A stretch of 64,000 nucleotides of DNA from Hoyosella altamirensis (lineage in GTDB: Bacteria; Actinomycetota; Actinomycetes; Mycobacteriales; Mycobacteriaceae): contig NZ_JACHWS010000001.1 of the NCBI RefSeq assembly GCF_014191505.1, forward strand, positions 124,001 through 188,000, given 5' to 3'. Within the stretch, counting starts at the first letter, position 1. The number at the start of each line of letters is the position of its first letter. A program made the position numbers and the translations under genes. Below the pieces are notes generated by a model that saw nothing but the letters and a program-made list of their open reading frames with translations, did not search any database and was not told where the DNA came from. Of the stretch, positions 8,485 through 17,411 are shown in pieces.

Positions 8485-9963
8485 TCAGGAACCCGCGGTG
8501 CCCTCAGGACGTTCGTCATCGTCGCCTTTCTCGCTTTCCTCTGCTCCCCGCTCCGCAGCAGAACGTTCCTGCTCTTCAGTCCGGCGCAACTGTGCGATTG
8601 GGTCGTCCTCAAAGGCTGAGGTATCACCGCCGACTACACGGTCAACAAACGCGGCGGGGTTGTCGAGGTCTGACGAGTCAGGCAGCAGGTCAGGGTGCGC
8701 CCACACTTTGTCGCGCTGTTCGACTCCGCCGAACGCAACGATCTGGGACCACATTTGAGTCGCCTCACGGATACGACGTGGCCGAAGTTCGAGACCAATC
8801 AGGTTTGCGAACGTCTGCTCGGCCGGTCCACCAGACGCTCGGCGGCGACGCAGGTTCTCCGTAAGTGCGGAGGCCGAGGGGATACGGTCCGCGAGCGCCT
8901 GCGACACCACGCACTCGACCCAGCCTTCAATAAGGGCCAGCATCGTTTCGAGGCGCTCGAGAGCGGCCTTCTGTTCAGGGGTGTTCTGCGGTTCGAAAGC
9001 GCCCTGCTGGAGCAGCTTCTCTAGCTCGGCGGGATTTGCCAGCGCCATAGGGTCCATCCCCCGTGCCGCTTCTTCGATCGAACTGAAGTCAATATGGATG
9101 CCCCGCGCGTATTCTTCGACGGCGGCTAGGATCCTGCTACGCAGCCAGGGCACGTGACTGAAAAGTCGCTGATGTGCGGCCTCACGCGCAGCGAGGAAGA
9201 CGAGAACCTCGCGGTGGGGGAGATCAAGGCCCTCCGCAAACTTGCTGATTGCCTCCGGTAGTAACGCCGCGGTGCCCGCCGGTCCGAGCGGCAGTCCAAT
9301 ATCAGTAGACGTCAGCAATTCCTTCGCGAGGTGGCCAAGGCCCTGGCCTAGTTGCGAGCCGAACGCCGCGCCACCCATTTGTCTGACTATCCCCATCATC
9401 GGACCCGCGATTTCGCGAGCTTCCTCCGGAAGGCCTTTGATCCACATGCCCGACATCTGCTCGGCAACGGGATCACAGAGTTGGGGCCACGTGCCGATCG
9501 TGTTTTCGAGCCAGTCGTTTGGAGTCCAGGCAGCCGTGCGGGTCGCGCCCGACGGGAGGGTCGTCACGCCGTCAATCCACACATCGACGAGGTGGATTGC
9601 GTCGTTGACAGCAGTGCGCTGGCTTTCGCTCACGGGGCTGAACGAGCCAATGTGCTGCCGCGCGATATTCTTGGCCAGCTGGTAATTGACGGGGCTCTGG
9701 CCTTGCTGCCCCTGCTGACCCATTGACGAACCCATGCCGGACAGCATCTGGCCGAACTGGCTCAGCATCTTGCCAAGAGCCGCGGGATCGAAGCCACCGG
9801 AGCTGAAGCCGAACTGGCCGCCCTCGTTAGGCGGCTGTCCACCCGGCCCGGAACCCTGTCCACCCGAACTGCCGCCCTGGCCACCGCCCTCGCCCCCCTC
9901 GTTCTTCTTGCGGCGATCGGGGTCGTCGTCGGAATGGGAAAAACCAAAGGGCGAATCGCTCAT
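8485..9963 (-). CDS. DUF2342 zinc-dependent metalloprotease-like protein
   Basis: Actinobacterial family (Rv3195-like) annotated as putative hydrolase or zinc-dependent metalloprotease. The N-terminal ~75 residues are Gly/Gln-rich and disordered. The core carries the conserved helix AAREAAHQRLFSHVPWL (about residue 258), whose E-A-A-H-x-R replaces a classical HExxH, and the C-terminal ~40 residues are acidic. 492 aa. Ends 12 nt from the convergent YgjP-like gene and is divergent from the Lon-like protease gene. Function unknown. Confidence 0.8.
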   Translation of the reverse strand: MSDSPFGFSHSDDDPDRRKKNEGGEGGGQGGSSGGQGSGPGGQPPNEGGQFGFSSGGFDPAALGKMLSQFGQMLSGMGSSMGQQGQQGQSPVNYQLAKNIARQHIGSFSPVSESQRTAVNDAIHLVDVWIDGVTTLPSGATRTAAWTPNDWLENTIGTWPQLCDPVAEQMSGMWIKGLPEEAREIAGPMMGIVRQMGGAAFGSQLGQGLGHLAKELLTSTDIGLPLGPAGTAALLPEAISKFAEGLDLPHREVLVFLAAREAAHQRLFSHVPWLRSRILAAVEEYARGIHIDFSSIEEAARGMDPMALANPAELEKLLQQGAFEPQNTPEQKAALERLETMLALIEGWVECVVSQALADRIPSASALTENLRRRRASGGPAEQTFANLIGLELRPRRIREATQMWSQIVAFGGVEQRDKVWAHPDLLPDSSDLDNPAAFVDRVVGGDTSAFEDDPIAQLRRTEEQERSAAERGAEESEKGDDDERPEGTAGS

Positions 9964-10069
9964 GCCTCAACGGTACAAGGCCGCCGTTGTGAGATGGCGG
10001 GCAGTCGTGACGCCCTGGGCGAACAAACCCTCCGGGAACTCGGCCAGAGAACCATCTACTCTGGGCGGG

Positions 10070-11092
10070 GTGAATCGCCGGATCGTGACGCTAATAGCGG
10101 CTCTTGTGCCGATCGTGATCTTTGGATCACTGGGCGCGAACATGAAAGTTCCGTATGCGGCGGTCGGTCCCGGGCCGACCTACAACACCCTCGGAACACT
10201 GTCTGGCCGCGACATCATCGAGATTTCCGGCATCGAGCCTGAGGACTTCGGCGGGAATCTCAACATGACGACTGTGGCTGTCCGCAGTGAACTTTCACTT
10301 TTCGACGCCCTGGGATTCTGGATCGGTGGGCGCAACGGACTCGTCCCACTGGATGAGGTGATACCACCGGGCAGAACCAACGAAGAGGTGCGGGAACTGA
10401 ACCGGCTGGACTTCGAGCAGTCAGAGCGGCAGGCCGAGCGCGCCGCGCTGCGGCACCTTGATTTTCCATTGGTGGTGGAGGTCGCGGAGGTCAGCGAAAC
10501 GAGTCCGTCCGCCCGCTTCCTCGAGCCCGGCGATGTGATCACCCGCGTCGACGATGTGGAAGTCTTCTCCGCTGCCGACGTCCCCGCGCAGCTTGACGGT
10601 CTTCGACCGGGGGACAGTGTCGAGGTGACCTTCACCCGTGACGGTGAAGCAGGCATGGTCACAATCGCGCTCGGCTCCCATCCAGACGACGAAGACCGCG
10701 GCATATTGGGCATCGCTGTGGTCGACGAGCCTCAGAAGGACTTCCAGGTCGATTTCAATGTTGAGCAGGTTGGAGGGCCCTCGGCTGGCCTCATGCTCGC
10801 CCTGGCGCTCATCGACAAACTCACCCCCGGGGAACTGACCGGCGGACAGTTCATTGCGGGAACCGGGACTATTGATGCTGAGGGTGCGGTCGGACCCATT
10901 GGCGGCATTCGCTACAAACTCGTTGCCGCCCAGGAAGAAGGCGCGAGTGCGTTCCTCGTCCCCGGCGGAAATTGCCGCGAAGCTCTGACCTTTGCTCCTG
11001 ATGGTTTGACGCTGGTGCGTGTCGATACGCTAGACGATGCGGTGAGCGCCCTAACCAGCATTACGACGGGTGAAGAGGCGCCGACGTGCTGA
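10070..11092 (+). CDS. Membrane-anchored PDZ/Lon-like serine protease
   Basis: 340-aa protein like M. tuberculosis Rv3194c. An N-terminal TM helix (residues 5-22) anchors it with the rest outside; a PDZ domain spans about 135-205, followed by a Lon (S16) proteolytic domain. The catalytic dyad is visible as S238 in GGPSAGL and K283 in RYKLVAA. I chose the GTG at 10070 because the upstream in-frame extension (to 9734) is Pro-rich antisense of the divergent DUF2342 gene. It is followed after 136 nt by the UPF0182 gene, the same pair as in mycobacteria. Confidence 0.9.
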   Translation: MNRRIVTLIAALVPIVIFGSLGANMKVPYAAVGPGPTYNTLGTLSGRDIIEISGIEPEDFGGNLNMTTVAVRSELSLFDALGFWIGGRNGLVPLDEVIPPGRTNEEVRELNRLDFEQSERQAERAALRHLDFPLVVEVAEVSETSPSARFLEPGDVITRVDDVEVFSAADVPAQLDGLRPGDSVEVTFTRDGEAGMVTIALGSHPDDEDRGILGIAVVDEPQKDFQVDFNVEQVGGPSAGLMLALALIDKLTPGELTGGQFIAGTGTIDAEGAVGPIGGIRYKLVAAQEEGASAFLVPGGNCREALTFAPDGLTLVRVDTLDDAVSALTSITTGEEAPTC

Positions 11093-11228
11093 GACCGTTC
11101 ACTCTCAGCCGAAGCGGTGGCGGTAGTGGTTTCGTGCAAAGCGTCCGGATTTCCGTAGAGTTGAGAGTGAACACTGAATTGATCGCAGCGGCGCGAGAGT
11201 GCCGCCAGGAACGTATGGAGAGGCCCTC

Positions 11229-14200
11229 GTGGGCATAAGGCCCCCCGCTGGAGTACCAACCCTGTCCCGTCGCAGCCGGATTCTTATCGTGCTCGCCGCT
11301 GTCGGCGGCATTTTGCTTGCCGTGGGTCCACGGCTGATCGATACGTATATCGACTGGCTGTGGTTCGGTGAAGTCGGCTTCCGGAACGTATTCACCACCG
11401 TCATTTTCACGCGGCTCGCCCTGTTTGTTGCGGTTGGCGTGATCGTCGGACTGATCATCTTCGGCGCTCTCGTCCTGGCGTACCGAAGCCGTCCAATCTT
11501 CGCGCCGACCTCGCCGAACGATCCTGTTGCGCGATATCGCATAGCGGTGACGAGCCGGCTCAAAGTCTTCGCGATCGGTGTCCCGGTCGCCATCGGCGTC
11601 CTGGCCGGTCTCGTTGGCCAAGGCAACTGGCAGACAGTGCAGCTGTTCCTCAACCGCCAGGAATTCGGAGTCAACGATCCGCAGTTCGGTCTCGACGTGG
11701 GCTTCTACGCATTCGCGCTGCCGTTCTACGAACTCGTATTGAACTGGCTGTTCGTCGCCGTTGTGCTCGCTTTCATCCTGAACTTGATCACGCACTACAT
11801 ATTCGGCGGCATCCGGCTCGACAACCGCGACCGTGCGCTGACGAATTCCGCTCGGATCCAGCTCGCTGTTTTAGCGGGAACGTTCATCTTGCTGAAGGCA
11901 GTCGCTTACTGGTTCGACCGCTATGGCCTCCTGACGAGCAGCCGCAAGGAACCAACGTTCACCGGTGCGGGATTCACAGATATCAACGCAGTGCTTCCGG
12001 CAAAGCTCATACTGCTCGCGATCGCGGTTATCTGTGCCGTGGCCTTCTTCGCCGCGATTGTCCTACGTGACATGCGTATTCCTGCATTGTCAGCAGGGTT
12101 GCTCTTGCTGTCGTCGATTCTTGTCGGCGCCGTATGGCCCATGCTGATGGAGCAGTTCTCGGTACGTCCTAACCCTGTTGACCGCGAGGGCCAGTACATC
12201 GAACGGAACATTGCCGCGACGCGCGCGGCATACGGCATCGAGCCGGAGCGGATCGATTACGAAAGCTGGGCGGGCGTGGGCAGCCGCTCACCGAGCGACG
12301 ATCCTGCCGATATCACGACGATTCAGAATATCCGCTTGCTGGACCCCGCGATCCTCTCGCGGACCTTTACCCAGCAACAGCAGCTGAAGAACTTCTATGG
12401 CTTCCCCGAAGAGCTCAACATTGACCGGTACGCGATCAATGGAACCTTGCAGGACTACATCGTGTCGGTCCGCGAGCTCAATCCGCGCGGACTTGCTGCC
12501 AATCAGCAGGACTGGCTGAACAAGCACACGGTGTACACCCACGGCAACGGCTTCGTTGCGGCACCGGCGAACCGCGTCAACGCGGCGGTCGGCGACGTTG
12601 ACGGTGCTGACGCGTCAGACAGCGGGTACCCGATCTACGCCGTCAGTGACCTGTTCAACGAGAGTGACATCATTCCCGTTGACCAGCCGCGGATCTATTT
12701 CGGCGAACTCATCGCGCAGATGAATCCGGACTACGCGATCGTTGGAGAGACGGAGCAGGCCGGCGCTCGCGAGTACGACACGGACCTCGAGCAGTACACC
12801 TACACCGGCGCTGGTGGTGTAGCCATCGGCAATTGGGCGAACCGGCTGGCGTTCTTCGCGAAATACTCCGAGCGGAACATTCTGTTCTCCGATGCTGTCG
12901 GGCCTGACTCGAAGATCCTCTTCAAGCGTGATCCGCGGGACCGTGTCGAGGCCGTTGCCCCGTGGCTGATCCCCGACAGCAACACGTATCCCGCAGTGGT
13001 CAATGGTCGCGTCGTCTGGATCGTGGATGCGTACACGACGCTGGACAACTACCCGTACGCGCAGCGCTCGACCCTCGACAGTCTCGTCGCCGACAGCACG
13101 GAGTCACTCCGTCCGCTGCCGCCCGAAGAGGTTTCCTACATCCGTAACTCCGTGAAGGCGACAGTGGATGCCTACGACGGCACTGTCAATCTCTATGAGT
13201 GGGACGAGGAAGACCCTGTCCTCAAGGCGTGGATGGGCGTGTTCCCGAACACCGTTGAACCGAAGGATTCGATCGACGACGAACTCCGGGCGCACTTCCG
13301 GTACCCCGAGGATCTGTTCAAGGTCCAGCGCGAAATGCTGTCGCGCTACCACGTCAACGATCCACGTGAGTTCTTCACCACGAACGCGTTCTGGTCAGTG
13401 CCAAAGGATCCGACGGTCGAGAACAATCCGCCGGACCAGCCGCCGTACTACATGCTGATGGGCGACCCCGAAACAGGTGACCCAACCTTCCAGCTGACCA
13501 GCCCGATGGTGGTGTTCAACCGTGAGTTCCTCGCCTCGCATATCTCGGTGAATTCTGACCCAGAGAACTACGGCCAGTTCACGATCCGGAGACTGCCAAC
13601 TGACACTCAGACACCGGGTCCGCAGCTCGCTCAGAACTCGATGGTTACCGACACTCGTGTGGCGACCGATATCACTCTGCTCGAACGGGCAAACCGGCTG
13701 CACTTCGGTAACGTGCTGACGCTCCCTGTCGGCGAGGGCGGAATTCTCTACGTCGAACCCATCTATACCGAGCGTCGCGGTGCGGCAGACAGTGCCTTCC
13801 CACAGCTCGCCCGCGTGGTCGTGAGCTATCGAGGTGAAGATGGCCGAGTGCGAATCGGCTACCACGCGACGCTGGCCGGTGCACTTCGCCAGGTCTTCGA
13901 TACACGGACAGCTGGCCTGGCAACCGCCCCTGGCGGGGATGCGGTCGAGGCTGAAACCGCTGAAGAAGCCGGCGTAGACATCGAAACGGAACTGCCGATC
14001 GACGAACAGGCAGCGGGCGTCACTGATGGTGTCGAGGAGGAGACGGTCACTCCGCCTCCTGCTCCGTCCCCACCAGCGGATGGTGCTTCCGACGACGTCG
14101 TTGCTGAACTTGATGCGGCACTCGCCGCGCTTCGAGATGCCCAGCGCAACGGTAACTTCGCTGAATACGGCGCAGCACTAGATCGCCTTGAGCGAGCAGT

Positions 14201-14231
14201 GCAGTCGTACGAGCAGACCGGGGGGAACTAG
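11229..14231 (+). CDS. UPF0182 family large membrane protein
   Basis: 1000-aa integral membrane protein of the UPF0182 family (Rv3193c-like). About seven TM helices occupy the first 320 residues, including the conserved block RLIDTYIDWLWFGEVGFRN; the remaining ~680 residues form a large extracytoplasmic domain with an acidic, Pro-rich segment near 915-970 and a C-terminal helical hairpin. Start: GTG at 11229 behind GGAGAGG, giving the usual N terminus VGIRPPAG; a GTG-frame extension to 11199 is less likely. Its molecular function is not established. A strong terminator follows at 14285. Confidence 0.92.
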   Translation: MGIRPPAGVPTLSRRSRILIVLAAVGGILLAVGPRLIDTYIDWLWFGEVGFRNVFTTVIFTRLALFVAVGVIVGLIIFGALVLAYRSRPIFAPTSPNDPVARYRIAVTSRLKVFAIGVPVAIGVLAGLVGQGNWQTVQLFLNRQEFGVNDPQFGLDVGFYAFALPFYELVLNWLFVAVVLAFILNLITHYIFGGIRLDNRDRALTNSARIQLAVLAGTFILLKAVAYWFDRYGLLTSSRKEPTFTGAGFTDINAVLPAKLILLAIAVICAVAFFAAIVLRDMRIPALSAGLLLLSSILVGAVWPMLMEQFSVRPNPVDREGQYIERNIAATRAAYGIEPERIDYESWAGVGSRSPSDDPADITTIQNIRLLDPAILSRTFTQQQQLKNFYGFPEELNIDRYAINGTLQDYIVSVRELNPRGLAANQQDWLNKHTVYTHGNGFVAAPANRVNAAVGDVDGADASDSGYPIYAVSDLFNESDIIPVDQPRIYFGELIAQMNPDYAIVGETEQAGAREYDTDLEQYTYTGAGGVAIGNWANRLAFFAKYSERNILFSDAVGPDSKILFKRDPRDRVEAVAPWLIPDSNTYPAVVNGRVVWIVDAYTTLDNYPYAQRSTLDSLVADSTESLRPLPPEEVSYIRNSVKATVDAYDGTVNLYEWDEEDPVLKAWMGVFPNTVEPKDSIDDELRAHFRYPEDLFKVQREMLSRYHVNDPREFFTTNAFWSVPKDPTVENNPPDQPPYYMLMGDPETGDPTFQLTSPMVVFNREFLASHISVNSDPENYGQFTIRRLPTDTQTPGPQLAQNSMVTDTRVATDITLLERANRLHFGNVLTLPVGEGGILYVEPIYTERRGAADSAFPQLARVVVSYRGEDGRVRIGYHATLAGALRQVFDTRTAGLATAPGGDAVEAETAEEAGVDIETELPIDEQAAGVTDGVEEETVTPPPAPSPPADGASDDVVAELDAALAALRDAQRNGNFAEYGAALDRLERAVQSYEQTGGN

Positions 14232-14284
14232 CACCCAGGTGTAACTCAGGCGCACGCGCTTGAGGGTTCGAGTCAGCATCAGCC

Positions 14285-14323
14285 GAGAGGCGCCGCAGTC
14301 CTGCTGCGGCGCCTCTCGTTTTT
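14285..14323 (+). terminator. Intrinsic terminator after the UPF0182 gene
   Basis: Perfect 14-bp stem (14285-14298 with 14304-14317; GAGAGGCGCCGCAG arm), 5-nt loop TCCTG, followed by GTTTTTA. Located 54 nt after the UPF0182 stop. Confidence 0.9.
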
Positions 14324-14363
14324 ATCCGCGAAATTGCCTGTGGCCTGGCCATATTCGGCCGAT

Positions 14364-14393
14364 TTGCAATCGCAGAACGCGTGCCTGTAACCT
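14364..14393 (+). promoter_or_regulatory. Predicted promoter of the initiator tRNA gene
   Basis: -35 TTGCAA (14364-14369), 18-nt spacer and an extended -10 TGTAACCT with hexamer TAACCT (14388-14393). The tRNA begins 13 nt after the -10, which leaves a very short 5' leader. Confidence 0.5.
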
Positions 14394-14405
14394 TGGGTTC
14401 ACCAA

Positions 14406-14479
14406 CGCGGGGTGGAGCAGCTCGGTAGCTCGCTGGGCTCATAACCCAGAGGTCGCAGGTTCGAATCCTGTCCCCGCTA
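14406..14479 (+). tRNA. Initiator tRNA-fMet (CAT)
   Basis: Cloverleaf with anticodon CAT in loop CTCATAA. Initiator hallmarks are visible: a mismatched first acceptor pair (C1 opposite T72) and three G-C pairs at the base of the anticodon stem (GGG/CCC). The T-loop GTTCGAATC is intact. CCA is not encoded directly after the discriminator A. Followed at once by an intrinsic terminator. Confidence 0.95.
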
Positions 14480-14484
14480 CTACC

Positions 14485-14526
14485 AAAACCCCCTTCCAGT
14501 CTCAGGACTTGAAGGGGGTTTTTCTT
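14485..14526 (+). terminator. Intrinsic terminator after tRNA-fMet
   Basis: Stem AACCCCCTTC (14487-14496) with GAAGGGGGTT (14511-14520), 14-nt loop, then TTTCTTTG. It ends the tRNA transcript and separates it from the convergent TetR gene. Confidence 0.88.
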
Positions 14527-14545
14527 TGTGTCTCTCCGCTGATCG

Positions 14546-15172
14546 TCAGGATGCTGGCGACATTTTCCGGACCAGCATTGCGCGAATGGTGTCGGTCAAG
14601 ATCTGCGCGGAGACACTGGGATCGATAGCGCGCTGTAAGCCGAGTCCAATCCCGAGGCTCAGTAGTGCGGTCGCAACATCGCCAGCGGGCATGTCGAGTT
14701 CGAGGTCGTAGGACTCTGTGGCTGCGGAGACGAGTTGAGTGATCACTCTGCGGATCTCGGCAGCGTCGCTGCTGAGTTGCTGTCGCAAGAGTTCGTCCGC
14801 GCTGGCCCGAACGGCGAACTCTGCTTCCAGGGTTGACCACTTCTGGTCGCCAATGGTGCGTTCCGACCAGGCAGCGAATGAGTCCAGAAGCTCCTGAAAC
14901 GAGGTGGCCGAAGAAACTTCCGTGACCAGCGCAGCGGCATGATCTGCCCGAATGTGGCGGAGGACCTCACGACACAACGCATCCTTGTTTTTGAAGTTCG
15001 AGTAGACAGCGCCTTTTGAGAAACCGGCTTCGTCGGCGATAGCCTCGAGTGACGTTGCGGCATAGCCCTGTGCCAGTAGCATGCGTTGAGCGGTTTCGAT
15101 CAGATGTTTTCGTGTTTGCGCCTGGCTTTCTGCGCGGCTCATACGAACCATATTCGACTCCTCGACCAGCAT
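14546..15172 (-). CDS. TetR family transcriptional regulator
   Basis: 208-aa one-component repressor. The N-terminal HTH reads SLEAIADEAGFSKGAVYSNF followed by K-N-K-D, the classical TetR pattern; the C-terminal ligand domain carries no recognisable specificity. Other possible starts are the in-frame ATGs at 15151 and 15142. It is divergent from an SDR oxidoreductase gene; the 224-bp region between them contains a 19-bp palindrome (15202-15220), so it probably represses itself and the SDR gene. Confidence 0.88.
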   Translation of the reverse strand: MLVEESNMVRMSRAESQAQTRKHLIETAQRMLLAQGYAATSLEAIADEAGFSKGAVYSNFKNKDALCREVLRHIRADHAAALVTEVSSATSFQELLDSFAAWSERTIGDQKWSTLEAEFAVRASADELLRQQLSSDAAEIRRVITQLVSAATESYDLELDMPAGDVATALLSLGIGLGLQRAIDPSVSAQILTDTIRAMLVRKMSPAS

Positions 15173-15201
15173 CCCCCGCCAACCAACCTACCGGGGGAAT
15201 T

Positions 15202-15220
15202 CAGATACTGCTAGTATTTG
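15202..15220. promoter_or_regulatory. Candidate TetR operator
   Basis: Imperfect 19-bp palindrome: CAGATACT - GCT - AGTATTTG (7 of 8 positions symmetric). It lies 30 nt upstream of the TetR start at 15172 in the divergent TetR/SDR region. The half-site ATACT recurs in the other TetR region at 31302-31320. Confidence 0.45.
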
Positions 15221-15396
15221 TCCTAGTTGGGCGTCGCTCGTGGTGCCGCTTCGTTAGACGCTGCCCGAAGGCGACGGTAGCGTCGAGACTGCGGGCAGAC
15301 GCACAAGGGACACAGAAGCGCCGGACACGGTGAGACCGGATGATGCATCCTGCCGCCCGGTCCCATTGCTGATGCGGCACGTAAGGAGTTGGACCC

Positions 15397-16275
15397 ATGA
15401 GGAGGCGTTACCCGCAGATTCCGCTCGATAGCTCGGTAGTGGTCATCACAGGCGGAGCGAGGGGGATTGGACGTGCTACGGCTGAACTTCTCCACGACAT
15501 CGGAGCGATCGTCTGGATCGGCGATATCGACTTCGAGCAGGCCCAGGCGACGGCGGACTGTCTTGGGCCCGGAGCGTTCGCTTTCCCGCTTGACGTGACA
15601 TCCAGACAGTCGTGGGCGGAGTTCAGGGAAACCATCATCGAGCGGCACGACTACATCGACGTGCTGATCAACAACGCGGGAATCATGCCGGCGGGGGGCT
15701 TTCTTGACGAGCCGGATGACGATAGCTTCGCGACGCTCGATATCAACACAATGGGGCTCGTCCTCGGAATGCGGGCAGTCCTGCCGACGATGATCGAACA
15801 TGGCCGTGGCCATGTGATCAATGTTGCGTCTATGGCGGGGAAGGTGCCGATCCCTGGTCTTGCCGTGTATAACGCGAGCAAATACGCAGCTGTGGGGCTT
15901 TCAGCCGCCGTGCGCGCGGAGTTTGCGGGCACCGGCGTGAGCATCAGTACAGTGTTGCCGTGCGCGGTCAGGACTGCGCTGAGTTCGGGTATCCCACTCG
16001 GACAGGGGCTGCCCACAGTCAATCCTGAGGATGTCGCCGCCGCCATTGTGCGCAACTGCGCAACTCGTAAGGCAGAAGTGGCGGTCCCGGGCTATGCAAT
16101 CGTGTGGGACGCCCTCCGTGCGGTCGTTCCGGAGCCGCTGTTGCGCACCGCGATGCGGCTCCTCCGTGCAGATCGCGTCCTCACAGCTGTCGATGATGGG
16201 CAGCGTGCCGAGTACCGGTCTCGCATGCGGCAGCACGTAGGAGCAGTCACGCGCGGTGGCAGGATTACCAGCTAG
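15397..16275 (+). CDS. Short-chain dehydrogenase/reductase (SDR)
   Basis: 292-aa classical SDR. The cofactor motif TGGARGIG is near residue 13, NNAG at about 89, and the catalytic Ser...Tyr-x3-Lys as NVASMAG...YNASK. The extra ~45 residues at the C terminus are basic and typical of mycobacterial SDRs acting on lipids or hydrophobic substrates. Start ATG with AAGGAG 12 nt upstream. Divergently paired with a TetR regulator that likely controls it. Substrate cannot be deduced. Confidence 0.88.
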   Translation: MRRRYPQIPLDSSVVVITGGARGIGRATAELLHDIGAIVWIGDIDFEQAQATADCLGPGAFAFPLDVTSRQSWAEFRETIIERHDYIDVLINNAGIMPAGGFLDEPDDDSFATLDINTMGLVLGMRAVLPTMIEHGRGHVINVASMAGKVPIPGLAVYNASKYAAVGLSAAVRAEFAGTGVSISTVLPCAVRTALSSGIPLGQGLPTVNPEDVAAAIVRNCATRKAEVAVPGYAIVWDALRAVVPEPLLRTAMRLLRADRVLTAVDDGQRAEYRSRMRQHVGAVTRGGRITS

Positions 16276-16382
16276 CCGTCGCGACGGCGACCGCAGCTTC
16301 GCTGTCCGCCGAAGTTCCGCTCGCGCGGCATAGCTAAATCCGGGCATATCACCACCCGACTCGGACCGGGATTCTCCGATGC

Positions 16383-16422
16383 CGTATCGTGACTAGGCAC
16401 ACAGTAGCGGCGGCGCGATACG
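16383..16422 (+). promoter_or_regulatory. Stem in the SDR-M23 intergenic region
   Basis: CGTATCG (16383-16389) pairs with CGATACG (16416-16422) around 26 nt. Together with the next inverted repeat (16447-16493) it gives a structured 110-nt region in a 282-bp gene-free stretch. I could not match it to a known riboswitch; it could be an unrelated structured RNA or the 3' end of the SDR transcript. Confidence 0.3.
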
Positions 16423-16446
16423 CATCTGGCTGAGCTACTTCGGGGG

Positions 16447-16493
16447 TCCCAAAAACCGTGCATGTGGCTCATTGTCACCACGGGTTTTTGGGA
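16447..16493 (+). terminator. Terminator-like inverted repeat upstream of the M23 gene
   Basis: TCCCAAAAACC-GTG (16447-16460) pairs with CACGGGTTTTTGGGA (16479-16493) with one bulged base and an 18-nt loop. The 3' arm contains TTTTT, but within the stem. It may terminate the SDR transcript or serve as an attenuator for the downstream peptidase gene. Confidence 0.45.
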
Positions 16494-16557
16494 ATTGGGT
16501 GCGTAACACGGCCAGGTTCGTTATCGTGCCGTTATAGATAGCTTAAGGGGGCGGTTC

Positions 16558-17409
16558 TTGGCCGGGAAGTCCACCGACGGATCGAAAGTGGTTGCGGCAG
16601 CTGAAAGTGGCAGCACAAGTCAGCGACCAGCGAAGTCGGGTAAGTCCGCCGCAATAGCGCGCACGTTCGGCAAGGCGCGAGCGCGCATCCCTGATAGTGC
16701 GTTGACGGTTTTGGTGGCCGTCGCGTCGACTATTGTTGCGGGGACCCTTGCTGCCCAGGTGAGCGCGGGTAGTTCGACTGACGCCGCAGAAGCGCGTGCC
16801 GCCGTAGCTGAAGTGCCCCGGCATGACGTCAGCACTGCGGGTGCTCAGTCGCCGCTTCAGCAGGCCGCTGTGACGCCGGAATTGCCTGAACAGCAACAAA
16901 CCACCAACCCCACTGACGAACCGGCCGCAGAAGCGGCTGCAACGCCAAATGAACCTGCTGGTGCTCCCGCGGCGGACCCGCTGGGGAGTATCGCGCTGCC
17001 AGAGAGTGTCGCGCGTCCTTTCGCTATCGGGCCCACTTATGGCGGGATAGTGACGTCTGACTTCGGTCCTCGATGGGGGCAGTTCCACTACGGACTGGAC
17101 ATTGCTGCGCCGCTCGGCGCTGCTGTCCTGGCCGTAACCGACGGCGTCGTGCTCGAATCGGGTCCCGCGCAGGGATTCGGCCTGTGGGTGCGGGTGACTC
17201 AGGATGACGGCACGATCGGTGTGTACGGTCACGTCGACCGGTCACTGGTGACGGCCGGGCAGCACGTCAAGGCAGGCGAGATGATCGCCACTGTGGGCAG
17301 CCGAGGCCACTCAACCGGCCCGCATCTGCACTACGAGGTGCGAAAGACCGACGGGACCCCCATGAGTCCGCGTCACTGGCTCGCGCTGCGCGGCGTGTGG
17401 CTGAACTGA
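16558..17409 (+). CDS. M23 (LytM) family peptidoglycan peptidase
   Basis: 283-aa envelope protein: basic N terminus, one TM/signal-anchor helix (residues 49-70), a low-complexity Ala/Pro/Glu linker (about 72-142), and a LytM domain (160-280). Zinc and catalytic residues are H177 and D181 (HYGLD), H225 and H258 (HLH), all present, so an active endopeptidase is likely. Start TTG at 16558 with a G-rich SD (AAGGGGGCGG). Ends two bases before the convergent DUF5994 gene. Confidence 0.88.
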   Translation: MAGKSTDGSKVVAAAESGSTSQRPAKSGKSAAIARTFGKARARIPDSALTVLVAVASTIVAGTLAAQVSAGSSTDAAEARAAVAEVPRHDVSTAGAQSPLQQAAVTPELPEQQQTTNPTDEPAAEAAATPNEPAGAPAADPLGSIALPESVARPFAIGPTYGGIVTSDFGPRWGQFHYGLDIAAPLGAAVLAVTDGVVLESGPAQGFGLWVRVTQDDGTIGVYGHVDRSLVTAGQHVKAGEMIATVGSRGHSTGPHLHYEVRKTDGTPMSPRHWLALRGVWLN

Positions 17410-17411
17410 CG

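Noticed and set aside
9734-10069. N-terminal extension of the PDZ/Lon-like protease frame
   Set aside because: Pro/Ser-rich antisense of the DUF2342 gene; family length and TM position support the GTG at 10070.
16272-16481. 69-codon minus-strand frame between the SDR and M23 genes
   Set aside because: No SD, low-complexity Arg/Ser composition, overlaps the inverted repeats.
16276-16557. ydaO (c-di-AMP) riboswitch upstream of the M23 gene
   Set aside because: The conserved blocks I remember (for example AGCTAACC and GGTAGGC-like elements) are not found.
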